A DNA stretch of 64,000 nt from Flavobacterium rivuli WB 3.3-2 = DSM 21788 (GCF_000378485.1 NZ_KB899967.1:558001-622000), one strand, 5' to 3'. Positions 45,053 to 55,223 are shown, counted from the first letter of the stretch. Notes: generated by a model not told the origin, from the letters alone. Numbers and translations are program-made.

Positions 45053-45180
45053 TTCACAAAGATATGCGAAGAAGGCGCAAAGGCACACAAAGCCATAAAT
45101 GTACATTTAGCAATGTAATTTCCATTTGATTCTTAAATTTCTTTGCGAATCTTTATGCCTCCCTTGTGTTATTTTGTGTA
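45053..45180. repeat. Gene-less inverted repeat related to the GxxExxY flanks
   Basis: The left arm is built of CACAAAG/GCGAAG/GCGCAAAGG units (45053-45092) and the right arm, reversed, of matching CAAAG/GGCATAAAG/GCAAAG units (45137-45180). About 45 bp separates the arms. The same GCAAAG units make up the repeats at 38231 and 38745, but no gene lies between here. Confidence 0.55.
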
Positions 45181-45185
45181 AATAT

Positions 45186-45212
45186 TAAAAAAGCCCCACT
45201 TGCGTGAGGCTC
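45186..45212 (-). terminator. Terminator of the aminotransferase gene
   Basis: On the minus strand AGCCTCAC and GTGGGGCT pair around GCAA and lead into six T residues. Confidence 0.8.
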
Positions 45213-45216
45213 TGTA

Positions 45217-46404
45217 TTAGTAAGCTAAGGCTTCTTTAATCCGTTTCAAAGCTTCGGTAAGTATATCTTCGCTGGTAGCATAAGAGAACCTTATGCAATC
45301 AGGATTACCAAAAGCATCACCAGTTACTGTAGCAACATTAGCATGCTCTAACAAGTACATAGAAAGGTCATCGGCATTTTTAATCTCAATACCTTTAAGT
45401 GTTTTCCCGAAGAAGAAAGACACATCCGGGAATACATAAAAGGCACCTTCGGGAACGTTAATTTTAACGCCCGGTATTTCTTTAAGTAAACCCACCACAA
45501 GATCCCTGCGGCTGTGGAAGGCCGCCACCATATCTTTAAGAACAGCAGGATCGGCATCTACAGCAGTAATGGTAGCACGCTGTGCAATACTGTTAGCACC
45601 GCTGGTAACCTGGCCCTGCATTTTAGTGCATGCTTTAGCAATAAACTCAGGTCCGCCGATGTAGCCTATCCTCCACCCTGTCATGGCAAAAGCTTTGGCA
45701 ACACCGTTTACAGTAATGGTTTTATCATACATTCCCGGAATTGTTGCTATGCTGCAAAAATTACCCGAAAAGTTAATATGCTCATATATCTCATCACTTA
45801 CAACATAAATATTAGGGTAATTGTCTAACACACGTGCAAGGGCAGTAAGCTCGGCTTCGTTGTACACAGACCCGCTTGGGTTGCACGGAGAACTGAACAT
45901 AATAAGTTTAGTCTTAGGAGTAATGGCAGCTTCAAGCTGAGCAGGAGTAATTTTAAAGTCACTCTCAATGCTTGTAGGCACTTCCACAGGGTTAGCCTCG
46001 GCCATTTTAACCATTTCTGCATAGCTTACCCAGTAAGGGGCAGGCAATATACACTCATCGCCCGGGTTTAACAATACCTGGCAAAGGTTGTAAAGCGATT
46101 GTTTAGCACCTGTAGAAACCACGATTTGCGATGGCTTATAATCAAGGTTGTTATCCCTTTTAAATTTTCGGCAAATAGCTTCTTTCAATTCAACATATCC
46201 ATCTACGGGCGAGTAAGTGCTGTAATTATCATGGATAGCCTGTATGGCAGCTTCCTTAATAAAATCGGGAGTATTAAAATCGGGCTCGCCAAGGCTAAGG
46301 CTTATAATGTCTTTCCCTTGGGCTTTAAGCTCCCTTGCTTTTGCGGCCATTGCCAGCGTTTGCGATGTAGATAAGTTATTAATTCTGTCTGAAAGAGCGC
46401 TCAT
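45217..46404 (-). CDS. Class I pyridoxal-phosphate aminotransferase (probable aspartate aminotransferase)
   Basis: A 395-residue class I aminotransferase. It has the YWVSYAEMV loop, the SSPCNPSGSVY motif, the YVVSDEIYEHINF cofactor motif (Asp and Tyr), the Schiff-base Lys in VAKAFAMTGWRIGY and the C-terminal RFSYATS (substrate Arg). Bacteroidota enzymes of this type are annotated as aspartate aminotransferase; broad specificity is possible. It stands alone. Confidence 0.92.
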   Translation of the reverse strand: MSALSDRINNLSTSQTLAMAAKARELKAQGKDIISLSLGEPDFNTPDFIKEAAIQAIHDNYSTYSPVDGYVELKEAICRKFKRDNNLDYKPSQIVVSTGAKQSLYNLCQVLLNPGDECILPAPYWVSYAEMVKMAEANPVEVPTSIESDFKITPAQLEAAITPKTKLIMFSSPCNPSGSVYNEAELTALARVLDNYPNIYVVSDEIYEHINFSGNFCSIATIPGMYDKTITVNGVAKAFAMTGWRIGYIGGPEFIAKACTKMQGQVTSGANSIAQRATITAVDADPAVLKDMVAAFHSRRDLVVGLLKEIPGVKINVPEGAFYVFPDVSFFFGKTLKGIEIKNADDLSMYLLEHANVATVTGDAFGNPDCIRFSYATSEDILTEALKRIKEALAY

Positions 46405-46566
46405 CGTGTTGTATTTATTGTTTAATGTTCATTATGGATTTATTCCCATTCTGCAAAAATAACCATTTCTGTAGTTTGAGATAAAATAATTGCAACATAT
46501 ATACATATAACACATTTACATCCCGTAATGTGAAAAATGCATATTGCCTGTTGCAAATTGTAGAAT

Positions 46567-47664
46567 TTAATTCATAACCGGTTTCATGCCCAGCTCTTTA
46601 AGGTGCTTAAAGTGGGCGGCTATGGCACCGCGCATGGTACGGAATTCATGGTAAGGCAGGTTATGCTCCTGGGCAGTCTGTTTTACAATTTCACTTATTT
46701 TTTTATAATGCACATGGCTTATGTTCGGGAAAATGTGGTGTTCTATCTGGTAGTTAAGCCCGCCGGTAAACCAGTTTACAAAACGGTTTTTAGGAGCAAA
46801 GTTTGCCGTGGTATACAATTGGTGTATGGCCCATGTGTTTTCCATTTCGCCAAGTTCATTAGGTAACGGATTATCGGTTTCCTCAACAATATGTGCCAAC
46901 TGAAATACAATACTCAGTATCAGTCCCGCAACGTAGTGCATTACAGAGAAACCCAATAGCACCTTCCACCACGATATACCACCTATAGCAATAGGCAGTA
47001 CGATCCATAAAGAAATATAGATAACCTTCGTTATAACTAATACCGTCCATTGTTTTACAGGGCTTTGAAATTCGCCATAAGACAATCCTCTTTTAATGTA
47101 ACGCCTCATTTGCTTAATATCGGTAGTAATAGCCCAGTTAAACGTAAGCAGGCCATACAGGAATACTGAATAGTAATGCTGGAATTTATGAATCTTCATC
47201 CACTCTGCCGACTTAGAGAAACGGATTATACGCCCTGCTTCCAGATCTTCATCATGCCCATGAATGTTGGTGTACGTATGGTGTAATACGTTATGCTGTA
47301 TTTGCCAGTTGTTTACATTGCCCGCCAGCAGGTACATGCTGCCACCCATAATTTTATTAAGCCAGCTTTTAGACGAGTACGACCCGTGGTTGGCATCGTG
47401 CATTACATTCATGCCTATGCCCGCCATACCCACACCCATAACAATAGTAAGCAGCAGTTGCGCCCACCACGGTAAATGCAGGGTTAGTATAACAAAATAA
47501 GGAGCAAGGTAAAGCAGGAACATTACAGCCGTTTTAAGGTGTAGTTTCCAGTTACCGGTTTTCTTTATATTGTTTTCCTTAAAATAATCATTGACGCGTT
47601 TTGTAAGCGTGCGAAAAAATTTTATAGAGTCGGTTTTAGCAAAAACAGGAGGAGTGATGTTCAT
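46567..47664 (-). CDS. Membrane fatty acid desaturase
   Basis: A 365-residue di-iron integral membrane enzyme. The three His boxes are H89-DANH, H124-NVLHH and QIEHH (about residue 306), typical of acyl-CoA or acyl-lipid front-end desaturases. About four membrane helices surround them. It introduces a double bond in membrane lipids, probably for cold adaptation. It is divergent from rsmG; both promoters share a short gap. Confidence 0.9.
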   Translation of the reverse strand: MNITPPVFAKTDSIKFFRTLTKRVNDYFKENNIKKTGNWKLHLKTAVMFLLYLAPYFVILTLHLPWWAQLLLTIVMGVGMAGIGMNVMHDANHGSYSSKSWLNKIMGGSMYLLAGNVNNWQIQHNVLHHTYTNIHGHDEDLEAGRIIRFSKSAEWMKIHKFQHYYSVFLYGLLTFNWAITTDIKQMRRYIKRGLSYGEFQSPVKQWTVLVITKVIYISLWIVLPIAIGGISWWKVLLGFSVMHYVAGLILSIVFQLAHIVEETDNPLPNELGEMENTWAIHQLYTTANFAPKNRFVNWFTGGLNYQIEHHIFPNISHVHYKKISEIVKQTAQEHNLPYHEFRTMRGAIAAHFKHLKELGMKPVMN

Positions 47665-47749
47665 ATTTTAAATATATTCATGCGTATCAAAGATATGTAT
47701 TATAACGCAGGTATAGTTAAGATAGATATAAAATATCGTGCCAATTGCT

Positions 47750-47757
47750 TACTTTTG
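47750..47757 (+). promoter_or_regulatory. -7 box TACTTTTG
   Basis: Consensus box 18 bp before the rsmG start, supporting the choice of ATG 47776. Confidence 0.5.
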
Positions 47758-47775
47758 CCAAAATTGATAGCACCC

Positions 47776-48405
47776 ATGCAGGAGATAACCACCTATTTTC
47801 CCGACCTTACCGAAACACAGTTAGCGCAGTTTGCAGCCCTTGAAGGCTTGTATACCGACTGGAATGCGAAGATAAACGTAATATCCCGCAAGGATATAGA
47901 ATCGTTATATACAAAGCATGTACTGCACTCGCTGGGTATTGCAAAAGTTATGGCTTTTGCTCCCGGGGCAAGCGTGCTTGATGTGGGTACGGGTGGAGGT
48001 TTCCCAGGGATACCGTTAGCAATTTTATTTCCCGAAACTAACTTTTTCCTGGTAGATATTATTGCTAAAAAGATAAAAGTGGTGCAGGAAGTAGCCAATG
48101 CTTTAGGACTTACCAACCTGCGTGCAGAGCAAAAACGCGCCGAACTGATAGATGAGAAATTCGACTTTATTGTGAGCCGCGCTGTTACCAATATGCCCGA
48201 TTTTGTAAAATGGGTTAAGGACATTATTAAGAAAAAGCAGCTCCACGAACTTAAGAACGGCATACTTTATTTAAAGGGCGGCGACCTTAGTGAAGAGCTG
48301 GCCGATTTCCCGAAAGCAACCGAATACAACCTGTCTGACTTTTTTAGCGATGAATTTTTTGAAACTAAAAAAGTGGTACATTTGCCGTTGAAGTTTAAGC
48401 CGTAA
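47776..48405 (+). CDS. rsmG: 16S rRNA (guanine527-N7)-methyltransferase RsmG
   Basis: Methylates G527 of 16S rRNA using SAM. The start at 47776 (MQEITTYFPDLTETQL) is chosen because a -7 box lies 18 bp upstream; an in-frame start at 47680 would put that box inside the gene. The 209-residue protein has the SAM motif DVGTGGGFPGIPLAILFP, and NVISRKDIESLYTKHVLHSL, conserved in the family. A terminator hairpin follows after a repeat patch. Confidence 0.95.
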   Translation: MQEITTYFPDLTETQLAQFAALEGLYTDWNAKINVISRKDIESLYTKHVLHSLGIAKVMAFAPGASVLDVGTGGGFPGIPLAILFPETNFFLVDIIAKKIKVVQEVANALGLTNLRAEQKRAELIDEKFDFIVSRAVTNMPDFVKWVKDIIKKKQLHELKNGILYLKGGDLSEELADFPKATEYNLSDFFSDEFFETKKVVHLPLKFKP

Positions 48406-48479
48406 GCCATTAATTTCGAAGCATGAAGCAATCTTTCTCTAATTTAATGTAACGCGGAGAACGCATATTTTTTTTGGAG

Positions 48480-48565
48480 AACCATTGTGATGACAAAGCA
48501 ATCTCATAATTTTTTACACAAAGTTTCACAAAGATTATAAAGCAATTGGAATGACATGTCATTGA
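48480..48565. repeat. Dispersed repeat patch
   Basis: Contains ACAAAGCAATCTCA, two CACAAAG units and a GGAATGACATGTCATTG palindrome, like patches at 4460-4700 and 59592. No gene is seen in 48406-48647. Confidence 0.45.
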
Positions 48566-48570
48566 TAAGT

Positions 48571-48608
48571 ATAACACAAAAGGCTCCCGAAGGAGCCTTT
48601 TGTGTTAT
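48571..48608. terminator. Bidirectional terminator of rsmG and pruA
   Basis: ATAACACAAAAGGCTCC and GGAGCCTTTTGTGTTAT pair perfectly around CGAA. Confidence 0.92.
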
Positions 48609-48647
48609 ATCAAACGCATAGCAATACGTCTCTATCTCAAAGAATGA

Positions 48648-50273
48648 TTACCCCAGGAAAGGATACCTGTAATCTGTAGGGGGTACTAATGTTTCTTTAA
48701 TAGTGCGTGGCGATACCCAACGTAGTAAGTTAAGGATAGACCCTGCCTTATCGTTAGTTCCGCTTGAACGGGCGCCACCAAATGGCTGCTGGCCCACAAC
48801 GGCACCCGTAGGTTTGTCGTTAATGTAGAAGTTACCGGCAGCATTCTCTAAAGCTTTGGCAGCTTCTTCAATAGCATAACGGTCCTGGCTAAATACAGCC
48901 CCTGTAAGCGCGTATGGAGAGGTTTCGTCTACCAGTTTAAGGGTTTCCAGCCACTGGTCGTCTTCATAAACAAATATGGTAAGCACCGGGCCAAAAAGCT
49001 CTGTGCTTAGTGTGTCGTATTGAGGGTTTGTAGTTACTATAACCGTAGGGTCTATAAACCAGCCTTTAGATTTATCATAAGTACCACCTGCAATAATTTC
49101 GGCATCGGGAGCCGCTTTTGCAGCGTCAATATATTTGGCAAGCTTATCAAAAGAAGCCTCGTGTATAACCGCAGAAATAAAGTTTGACGGGTCTTCTGGC
49201 GAACCTATTTTAAATGATTTTATATCGTTCACCAAGTGTTCTTTAACCGCAGGCCATATAGACTTAGCGATATAAGCCCTTGATGCAGCCGAACATTTTT
49301 GTCCCTGGTATTCAAAAGCACCGCGGGTTAAGCCTGTAGCCACCGCAGCTGGAATTGCAGAGGGGTGCGCCACTACAAAATCTTTACCGCCGGTTTCTCC
49401 TACTATCCTCGGGTACGTTTTATACCTGTGTACGTTCTGCCCTATTTTAGCCCAGATATCGTTAAATACATGGGTAGAACCTGTATAGTGAATACCAGCA
49501 AAATCAGGGCTTGCAAGTACAGTATCAGTTATCATTACAGGGTCGCCGTGCACCATGTTTATTACACCTGCAGGAAGCCCCGCAAGCTTAAATACTTCCA
49601 TGATAACATTAGCACTATACGTTTGCGATGCACTTGGTTTCCAAACAACCACATTACCCATAAGGGCAGGTGCAGCAGGCAGGTTGCCGGCAATTGCAGT
49701 AAAGTTAAAAGGCGTAATGGCATAAATAAAGCCTTCTAAAGGGCGGTGCTCCAGGCGGTTCCAAATCCCTTCGCTCGATACCGGCTGCTCGGCATATATC
49801 TGCTGCATATATTCAGCATTAAAACGCAGAAAGTCAATAAACTCACAAGCCGAATCGATCTCAGCCTGGTGTACAGTTTTAGCCTGGCCTATCATTGTGG
49901 CGGCATTTATTTTAGCACGGTAAGGGCCAGCCAGTAAATCGGCTGCTTTTAAAAATATCGAAGCCCTGTGCTCCCATGCCATATCAGCCCATTTTTGCCT
50001 TGCAGCAAGTGCTGCAGCAATGGCTTTTTCTATATGTTCTTTGTTAGCTTCATGATAGGTTCCCACAACTTTTTTATGGTCAAAAGGCGGGTTTATGGTT
50101 TTAGTGTTACCGGTACGAATTTCTTCGGCGCCTATGTAGTTAGGTACGTCTACGGTAGTATTGTAAAGTTCTTTAAAAGTGGCAAGTACCTGTTCCCTTT
50201 CTTTAGTTCCTGGGGCATAGCTTTTAACCGGTTCGTTAATGGCTTTAGGTACATTGAAAATTCCTTTTGGCAT
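48648..50273 (-). CDS. pruA: 1-pyrroline-5-carboxylate dehydrogenase
   Basis: Second step of proline catabolism: oxidises pyrroline-5-carboxylate (glutamate semialdehyde) to glutamate with NAD+. The 541-residue aldehyde dehydrogenase has the catalytic Cys in EYQGQKCSAASRAY and Glu in VGETGGKDF, and GPVLTIFVYED near the end. The length fits the mono-functional P5CDH group. A -7-like TATCTTTG lies upstream on the minus strand (50313-50320). Confidence 0.94.
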   Translation of the reverse strand: MPKGIFNVPKAINEPVKSYAPGTKEREQVLATFKELYNTTVDVPNYIGAEEIRTGNTKTINPPFDHKKVVGTYHEANKEHIEKAIAAALAARQKWADMAWEHRASIFLKAADLLAGPYRAKINAATMIGQAKTVHQAEIDSACEFIDFLRFNAEYMQQIYAEQPVSSEGIWNRLEHRPLEGFIYAITPFNFTAIAGNLPAAPALMGNVVVWKPSASQTYSANVIMEVFKLAGLPAGVINMVHGDPVMITDTVLASPDFAGIHYTGSTHVFNDIWAKIGQNVHRYKTYPRIVGETGGKDFVVAHPSAIPAAVATGLTRGAFEYQGQKCSAASRAYIAKSIWPAVKEHLVNDIKSFKIGSPEDPSNFISAVIHEASFDKLAKYIDAAKAAPDAEIIAGGTYDKSKGWFIDPTVIVTTNPQYDTLSTELFGPVLTIFVYEDDQWLETLKLVDETSPYALTGAVFSQDRYAIEEAAKALENAAGNFYINDKPTGAVVGQQPFGGARSSGTNDKAGSILNLLRWVSPRTIKETLVPPTDYRYPFLG

Positions 50274-50394
50274 AGTTGTAATTGTTTAAAGGATTAAAGT
50301 TTTTAAGCGGTGCAAAGATACAAAGAAATTTACAGATAGTGATTTACAGCCTTTATATTGAATTTTGATTTACCAATACATTTTAAAAACTTCG

Positions 50395-50402
50395 TAACTT
50401 TG
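50395..50402 (+). promoter_or_regulatory. -7 box TAACTTTG
   Basis: Consensus TAnnTTTG box 39 bp before purT; no clear -33 at 19 bp. Confidence 0.45.
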
Positions 50403-50441
50403 TTACATCACAATCTTGTTATAACAACACACAATTATACA

Positions 50442-51605
50442 ATGCAAAAAAAGATAGTACTATTAGGATCGGGAGAGTTGGGTAAAGAATTTGTAATTGC
50501 AGCACAGCGCTTAGGGCAAACGGTTATTGCAGTAGATAGCTATGCCAATGCGCCCGCAATGCAGGTTGCCCACGGTTTTGAAGTGATAAACATGCTCGAT
50601 GGCGATGCCCTTGATGCTGTTATTGCGAAACATAACCCCGATTTTATTGTACCCGAAATTGAAGCCATACGTACCGAACGTTTTTACGATTACGAAAAAC
50701 AGGGCATTACGGTAGTGCCAAGTGCTAAGGCGGCAAACTTTACCATGAACCGCAAAGCCATTCGCGACCTTGCGGCTAAAGATCTTGGCCTGCGTACAGC
50801 AAACTATCGTTATGCTACCAGTGCTACAGAACTTGAATTGGCTGTTGCCGAAGTAGGCATGCCGTGTGTGGTTAAGCCATTAATGTCATCATCGGGTAAA
50901 GGCCAGTCTACCATAAAATCAGGTCCGGACATCGAGAAAGCATGGAACTATGCTGTAGAAGGCTCCCGTGGCGATGTAGTTGAGGTTATTATAGAGGCTT
51001 TTGTAAACTTTAATTCGGAGATCACGCTCTTAACGGTAACGCAGAATAATAACCCCACATTATTTTGCAGCCCCATAGGCCACAGGCAGGAACGCGGTGA
51101 TTACCAGGAGAGCTGGCAACCGGCAAATGTAACAGATGCAGCTATTGCCGAAGCGCAGGATATGGCCCGTAAAGTAACCGAAGCCCTTGGTGGTGCAGGC
51201 CTTTTTGGCGTTGAGTTTTTCCTTACCGATGAAGGTGTATATTTTTCTGAGCTTTCACCACGCCCGCACGATACCGGTATGGTAACGCTTGCCGGTACAC
51301 AGAATTTTAATGAATTTGAATTGCACCTGCGTGCTATACTTAGCCTGCCGATTGCAGAAATTACACTTGAAAAAGCCGGGGCAAGTGCCGTGATATTAGC
51401 GACGCAAAACAGCGATAACCCTTCGTTTACAGGGGTAGAACAAATTGCGGCTTTACCAAAAACTGATTTCAGGTTGTTTGGTAAGCCTACCTCCCGCCCT
51501 TACCGCCGTATGGGGGTAGCTTTAGTAAGTGACTCACTCGACACTCCTGTTGAAGATATTGTTGAGAAGGCAAAAGTTGCTGCTGCGCTGGTAATGGTAA
51601 ATTAG
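50442..51605 (+). CDS. purT: Formate-dependent phosphoribosylglycinamide formyltransferase
   Basis: ATP-grasp enzyme of purine synthesis that formylates glycinamide ribonucleotide with formate and ATP. The start at 50442 ([17 protein letters not shown]) is chosen over an in-frame upstream codon at 50358. The 387-residue protein has the GSGELGKE dinucleotide-like loop, the [18 protein letters not shown] loop and [12 protein letters not shown]. Length is typical. Confidence 0.95.
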   Translation: MQKKIVLLGSGELGKEFVIAAQRLGQTVIAVDSYANAPAMQVAHGFEVINMLDGDALDAVIAKHNPDFIVPEIEAIRTERFYDYEKQGITVVPSAKAANFTMNRKAIRDLAAKDLGLRTANYRYATSATELELAVAEVGMPCVVKPLMSSSGKGQSTIKSGPDIEKAWNYAVEGSRGDVVEVIIEAFVNFNSEITLLTVTQNNNPTLFCSPIGHRQERGDYQESWQPANVTDAAIAEAQDMARKVTEALGGAGLFGVEFFLTDEGVYFSELSPRPHDTGMVTLAGTQNFNEFELHLRAILSLPIAEITLEKAGASAVILATQNSDNPSFTGVEQIAALPKTDFRLFGKPTSRPYRRMGVALVSDSLDTPVEDIVEKAKVAAALVMVN

Positions 51606-51673
51606 CTTAGGCATAGGCAATAGGCAATATTAAAATATTTGCATTAAACATTTGGTTATTCTCTTACAGTGAA

Positions 51674-51709
51674 TAAAAAAGCCCGCCACGCTGGACAGGC
51701 GGGGCGGGC
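51674..51709 (-). terminator. GC-rich terminator, probably of the bestrophin gene
   Basis: On the minus strand GCCCGCC and GGCGGGC pair and are followed by six T residues. It lies 70 bp downstream of the bestrophin stop. Confidence 0.65.
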
Positions 51710-51780
51710 AACCAAAAATACATAACGCCGGGAATTACCAACCGGCAAAAAAACAAAACTAAATAGGACACTACAATACT

Positions 51781-52731
51781 TTATAAAACAAAATAAGCAT
51801 TTTTTACTGGCTGTATGTGGTGCAGCTTAGCATCCTGCGGCACGGCTTCATGCTCAAATTCGTTCCTGTACTCGTTAACCATTTGCATAAGGTTATTCTC
51901 TATATTGTTTGATATTGATATCATCGGGGTATCTGTGGGGCGGTTCTCAAAAGGGTCCTGCAGGTGTATGGCCATTTTTTCTATAAGAAAACATGCAGCC
52001 CCTATCATAGCCACTACCGGTATTTGCAGCCAGCCTAAAGAATCGGCCAGGCCAAAGGGCAGCAGCAATACAAACAGGCACAATGTAAAACGTATGTACA
52101 TACTATATGTAGTTGGGAAAATAGTATTTTTAATACGCTCGCATTTACCCATAGCGTCGCATAACTTGGTAATCGTACCGTCTATCTCTACCTGTTGGTA
52201 CATATTAAGCCTGCCGCCTTCAAGCGCTTTTTTAATTTCCTTGCCATGCAATATTAGTAGTGCATTAGGTACATGCCTAAAATTCGACACAAAACGCATT
52301 TCTTCGTCGTTAAGCAGGGTCTTAAGTGGTTTTATAGGGTCTTTACCACGTAACGATTGTGCCAGGGCATAGCACCATGCCGCCTGCCTTTTTGCAAAAC
52401 GTTCCTTAAAATTATTTGCCTCTACAGAGAAATCAGGGTCATTATAAAATGTAATTACCTGGCGTACCAGTGTGCGCGAATCGTTAACAATGGCACCCCA
52501 AATAATACGCGCCTCCCACCAGCGGTCATAAGCCTGGTTACTTTTAAAAGCCAGTAGCAACGATATTATGGTACCTATAATAGCCGGTACCGCGATGGGG
52601 ATATTAATGTGTATAATATGGAACAGGTGGTGTACCAGCTCAAACCCCACAGCATAAATAACTACCAAGGCAAGCTCTATTTTTATTTTACCCAGCACAT
52701 AGGTAAGGGGTATTTTAGTTTTAAGTAACAT
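51781..52731 (-). CDS. Bestrophin family ion channel
   Basis: A 316-residue inner-membrane channel of the bestrophin/RFP-TM family (Klebsiella bestrophin is a pentameric channel). Two hydrophobic segments near the N-terminus (about 20-65), the LLLAFKSNQAYDRWWEARIIWG stretch characteristic of the family, a cytoplasmic domain with FRHVPNALL, and two later hydrophobic segments (about 210-250). Ion selectivity cannot be told from the sequence. Confidence 0.92.
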   Translation of the reverse strand: MLLKTKIPLTYVLGKIKIELALVVIYAVGFELVHHLFHIIHINIPIAVPAIIGTIISLLLAFKSNQAYDRWWEARIIWGAIVNDSRTLVRQVITFYNDPDFSVEANNFKERFAKRQAAWCYALAQSLRGKDPIKPLKTLLNDEEMRFVSNFRHVPNALLILHGKEIKKALEGGRLNMYQQVEIDGTITKLCDAMGKCERIKNTIFPTTYSMYIRFTLCLFVLLLPFGLADSLGWLQIPVVAMIGAACFLIEKMAIHLQDPFENRPTDTPMISISNNIENNLMQMVNEYRNEFEHEAVPQDAKLHHIQPVKNAYFVL

Positions 52732-53014
52732 TGTCTTCCTGCTTTAATTTAATCAACTCCTTCATTATAACAATGCTGTATTTACATTGCACTCTATTAC
52801 CTGTTTAAAAATTGCAGTCTTGTTTTCTAAAAGTTGCAATAGTCAATTAAATACTGCTGCCGTAGTAATTTAAAAATTACAATCTAATTTGTGCGCGTAT
52901 ATATTAATATATGCTAACGCAGTTAGGGTATATTACAAAAAAACGATTTGGATATTAAAAGGAGTTTAAATGAGGATTAAAATATTATAAGATTTTACAT
53001 TAAAAATCTTAATC

Positions 53015-54391
53015 TCAAACCTTAGAATGCTGTTTAAAGATAATATTTACCACTGTACCTTTTTCTGGCTCAGACTGGATAACGAGTTCGCCATTGTGCA
53101 TACGGATAATTTTCATGGCAAGAGGCAACCCAAGGCCATAACCATTATAGCGCGATGCTTTTTTTCCGCGGAAAAAAGGTTCATAAAGATAGGGAATGTC
53201 TTCGGGAGGGATTCCAATGCCAATATCGGCTATGGTAATTTTTATAGATGATTTGTTAGCCGATAACGAAACGAATACCTCATCGTTATCAGAGTATTTT
53301 ACACCATTGCTTATAATGTTGCTCACAGCAAGTTCAAGCAACGGGCGGTTACAGGGCAGGTTAAGCAAATCTGTATCATCGGGCATATCGTTAAGCTTTA
53401 TGGTAATACGGTTTTCAGGATACAGCTTATCCAGTTCGCATTTTACATCCATAAGCAATTCGTCCATACGCACCACATCCTGCACTTGCTTGTTGCCATC
53501 ATAACCCGTCTGGGTAAGTTTCAGCAAGCTTTCGGTAAGATTGGCAAGGCGTGTGGCCTGGCGTTGTATATTATTAAGAACCTCTTCATATTCTTCCGGG
53601 CTACGTTCTTTAAGAAGGGCAATTTCGCTTTCGGCAATAATAGTGGTAATAGGAGTTTTTAGCTCGTGCGAGGCATTATTTATAAAGTTTGCCTGGATTT
53701 CAAAACTCGTTTGCAGCCTGTCGAGCATATCGTTAAAAGTACTGGTAAGGTCGGATATTTCATCATGCGGGTCGGCATCCGGTACCGGCAGGCGGTTGTG
53801 CAGGTTGCTGGCGCTAATGCGTTTTACCTCGGCCGTAATACGCGACACCGGATTTATAACCCTGCGGGCCAGAAACCTGCCGAAGAAGAATGCAAGCAGC
53901 AAAAAAGCAAGCCCGCCCGCTATAAGTATACGTGTTATATATAAGGTTGTGGTATTGCCACGACGGTCCTGGGCAGTAACAATAATCATGTACTTTACGC
54001 CGCCTTCATTAAATACCTGTGCATAAAAATAATGATTGTCATCTTCTACCCAACCCGATCCGTTTTGCATGGCATCCCTGTAAAAATCAGGTGGCAGGTG
54101 CAGCGCTGTATTATATTCAAAAGAGGTAGGCCCATTCACTTTAAGAACAAAATCTTTTTCGTCTATAAGTTCTTCCAGTCCGTTATCTTTAAGCTGGCGG
54201 TAGTACCGGGCTTTTTCAGGATCGTTCTGGTAGTGTATAGAAGCTATAATTTTAGCACGGTCTTCCAGGCGTTTTATAAAGTAATATTCGTTATTGCGCT
54301 TAAATAAAAAAAGCACTACAATGCACAGCAATAGTGTACTGACACCCGAAAGGGCAACATAAGTTATGGTGATCTTTTTACGTATTTGCAT
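53015..54391 (-). CDS. Sensor histidine kinase
   Basis: A 458-residue membrane kinase: helix 1 at about 10-30, a periplasmic sensor region, helix 2 at about 158-180, a HAMP linker, the HisKA box NNASHELKTPITTI with the phospho-accepting His, and an ATPase domain with DIGIGIPPEDI and GYGLGLPLAMKI. It lies 4 bp after a response regulator, so the two form one operon. The ligand is unknown. Confidence 0.93.
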   Translation of the reverse strand: MQIRKKITITYVALSGVSTLLLCIVVLFLFKRNNEYYFIKRLEDRAKIIASIHYQNDPEKARYYRQLKDNGLEELIDEKDFVLKVNGPTSFEYNTALHLPPDFYRDAMQNGSGWVEDDNHYFYAQVFNEGGVKYMIIVTAQDRRGNTTTLYITRILIAGGLAFLLLAFFFGRFLARRVINPVSRITAEVKRISASNLHNRLPVPDADPHDEISDLTSTFNDMLDRLQTSFEIQANFINNASHELKTPITTIIAESEIALLKERSPEEYEEVLNNIQRQATRLANLTESLLKLTQTGYDGNKQVQDVVRMDELLMDVKCELDKLYPENRITIKLNDMPDDTDLLNLPCNRPLLELAVSNIISNGVKYSDNDEVFVSLSANKSSIKITIADIGIGIPPEDIPYLYEPFFRGKKASRYNGYGLGLPLAMKIIRMHNGELVIQSEPEKGTVVNIIFKQHSKV

Positions 54392-54395
54392 GTAC

Positions 54396-55070
54396 TTATG
54401 GCTTTACAACATAGCCCAGCCCTTTTATGGTGTGTATTAGTTTGTGGCTGTAGGGTTTATCTATTTTCTTTCGAATGTAATTTATGTAAACATCTACTAC
54501 ATTAGTATTCATGTCAAAGTTAATATTCCACACATTATCCAGTATCTTTTCGCGGCTTAAAATAGTGCCGCTGTTTTTAGCAAGATAATGCAGCAGGTTA
54601 AACTCTTTTGCAGTAAGCACTATGGTTTCGCCTTTGCGTTTAACGGTTTTTGTACGCAAATCTATTTCCAGGTCTTCTATAACAATGTTTTCTATAGTTT
54701 TATGTTCCTGCCCGGCGCGGCGCACCAGTGCATTAACGCGTGCCTCCAGCTCTGTAAACCTAAAGGGCTTTGCCATATAATCATCGGCCCCGGCATTAAG
54801 CCCGGCTACTATATTCTCGCTGCTATTTAGGGCGGTAAGCATTAATATTGGCACAAAATTACCCGCTGCCCTAAGGCGCCTGCATAGTTCTATACCATTA
54901 ATATCGGGCAACATAACATCAAGCACTATCACGTCAAAACTATTGTTAGAGAGCATCTCCCATGCGGTGGTTCCATCGAGCGCAGCGCTCACATCATGGT
55001 TCTTTTCTGATAGCCCTTTACGGATTACCGACAGCAAATTAGGTTCGTCTTCTACAATAAGTATTTTCAT
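54396..55070 (-). CDS. OmpR-family response regulator
   Basis: A 224-residue two-domain regulator: receiver domain with acidic pocket (EDEP) and phospho-acceptor Asp51 in VIVLDVMLPDING, Thr in MLTA, Lys in MAKPF, then a winged-helix DNA-binding domain with KRKGETIVLTAKEFNLLHYL and the VYINYIRKKID helix. It is the upstream gene of the kinase; targets are unknown. Confidence 0.94.
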   Translation of the reverse strand: MKILIVEDEPNLLSVIRKGLSEKNHDVSAALDGTTAWEMLSNNSFDVIVLDVMLPDINGIELCRRLRAAGNFVPILMLTALNSSENIVAGLNAGADDYMAKPFRFTELEARVNALVRRAGQEHKTIENIVIEDLEIDLRTKTVKRKGETIVLTAKEFNLLHYLAKNSGTILSREKILDNVWNINFDMNTNVVDVYINYIRKKIDKPYSHKLIHTIKGLGYVVKP

Positions 55071-55204
55071 GCACTTTATGGTTTATGGCAAAAATAGCGA
55101 ATAGGGGTTTACAAATTTACATAAATAACAAAATCGATGCATATTATGTGTTTTTTGTGATATGGGTAATTGCGAAATAATTTGATTAACGCTCTATTTG
55201 TTTA

Positions 55205-55223
55205 CGTGGGGCATCGCCCCACG
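55205..55223. repeat. REP-like palindrome CGTGGGGC-ATC-GCCCCACG
   Basis: A perfect 8-bp inverted repeat with ATC spacer followed by CTAATTATAT, the same tail (CTAAT-TAT) as the palindrome at 57002. It lies in the 273-bp gap before the membrane protein gene. Confidence 0.65.
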
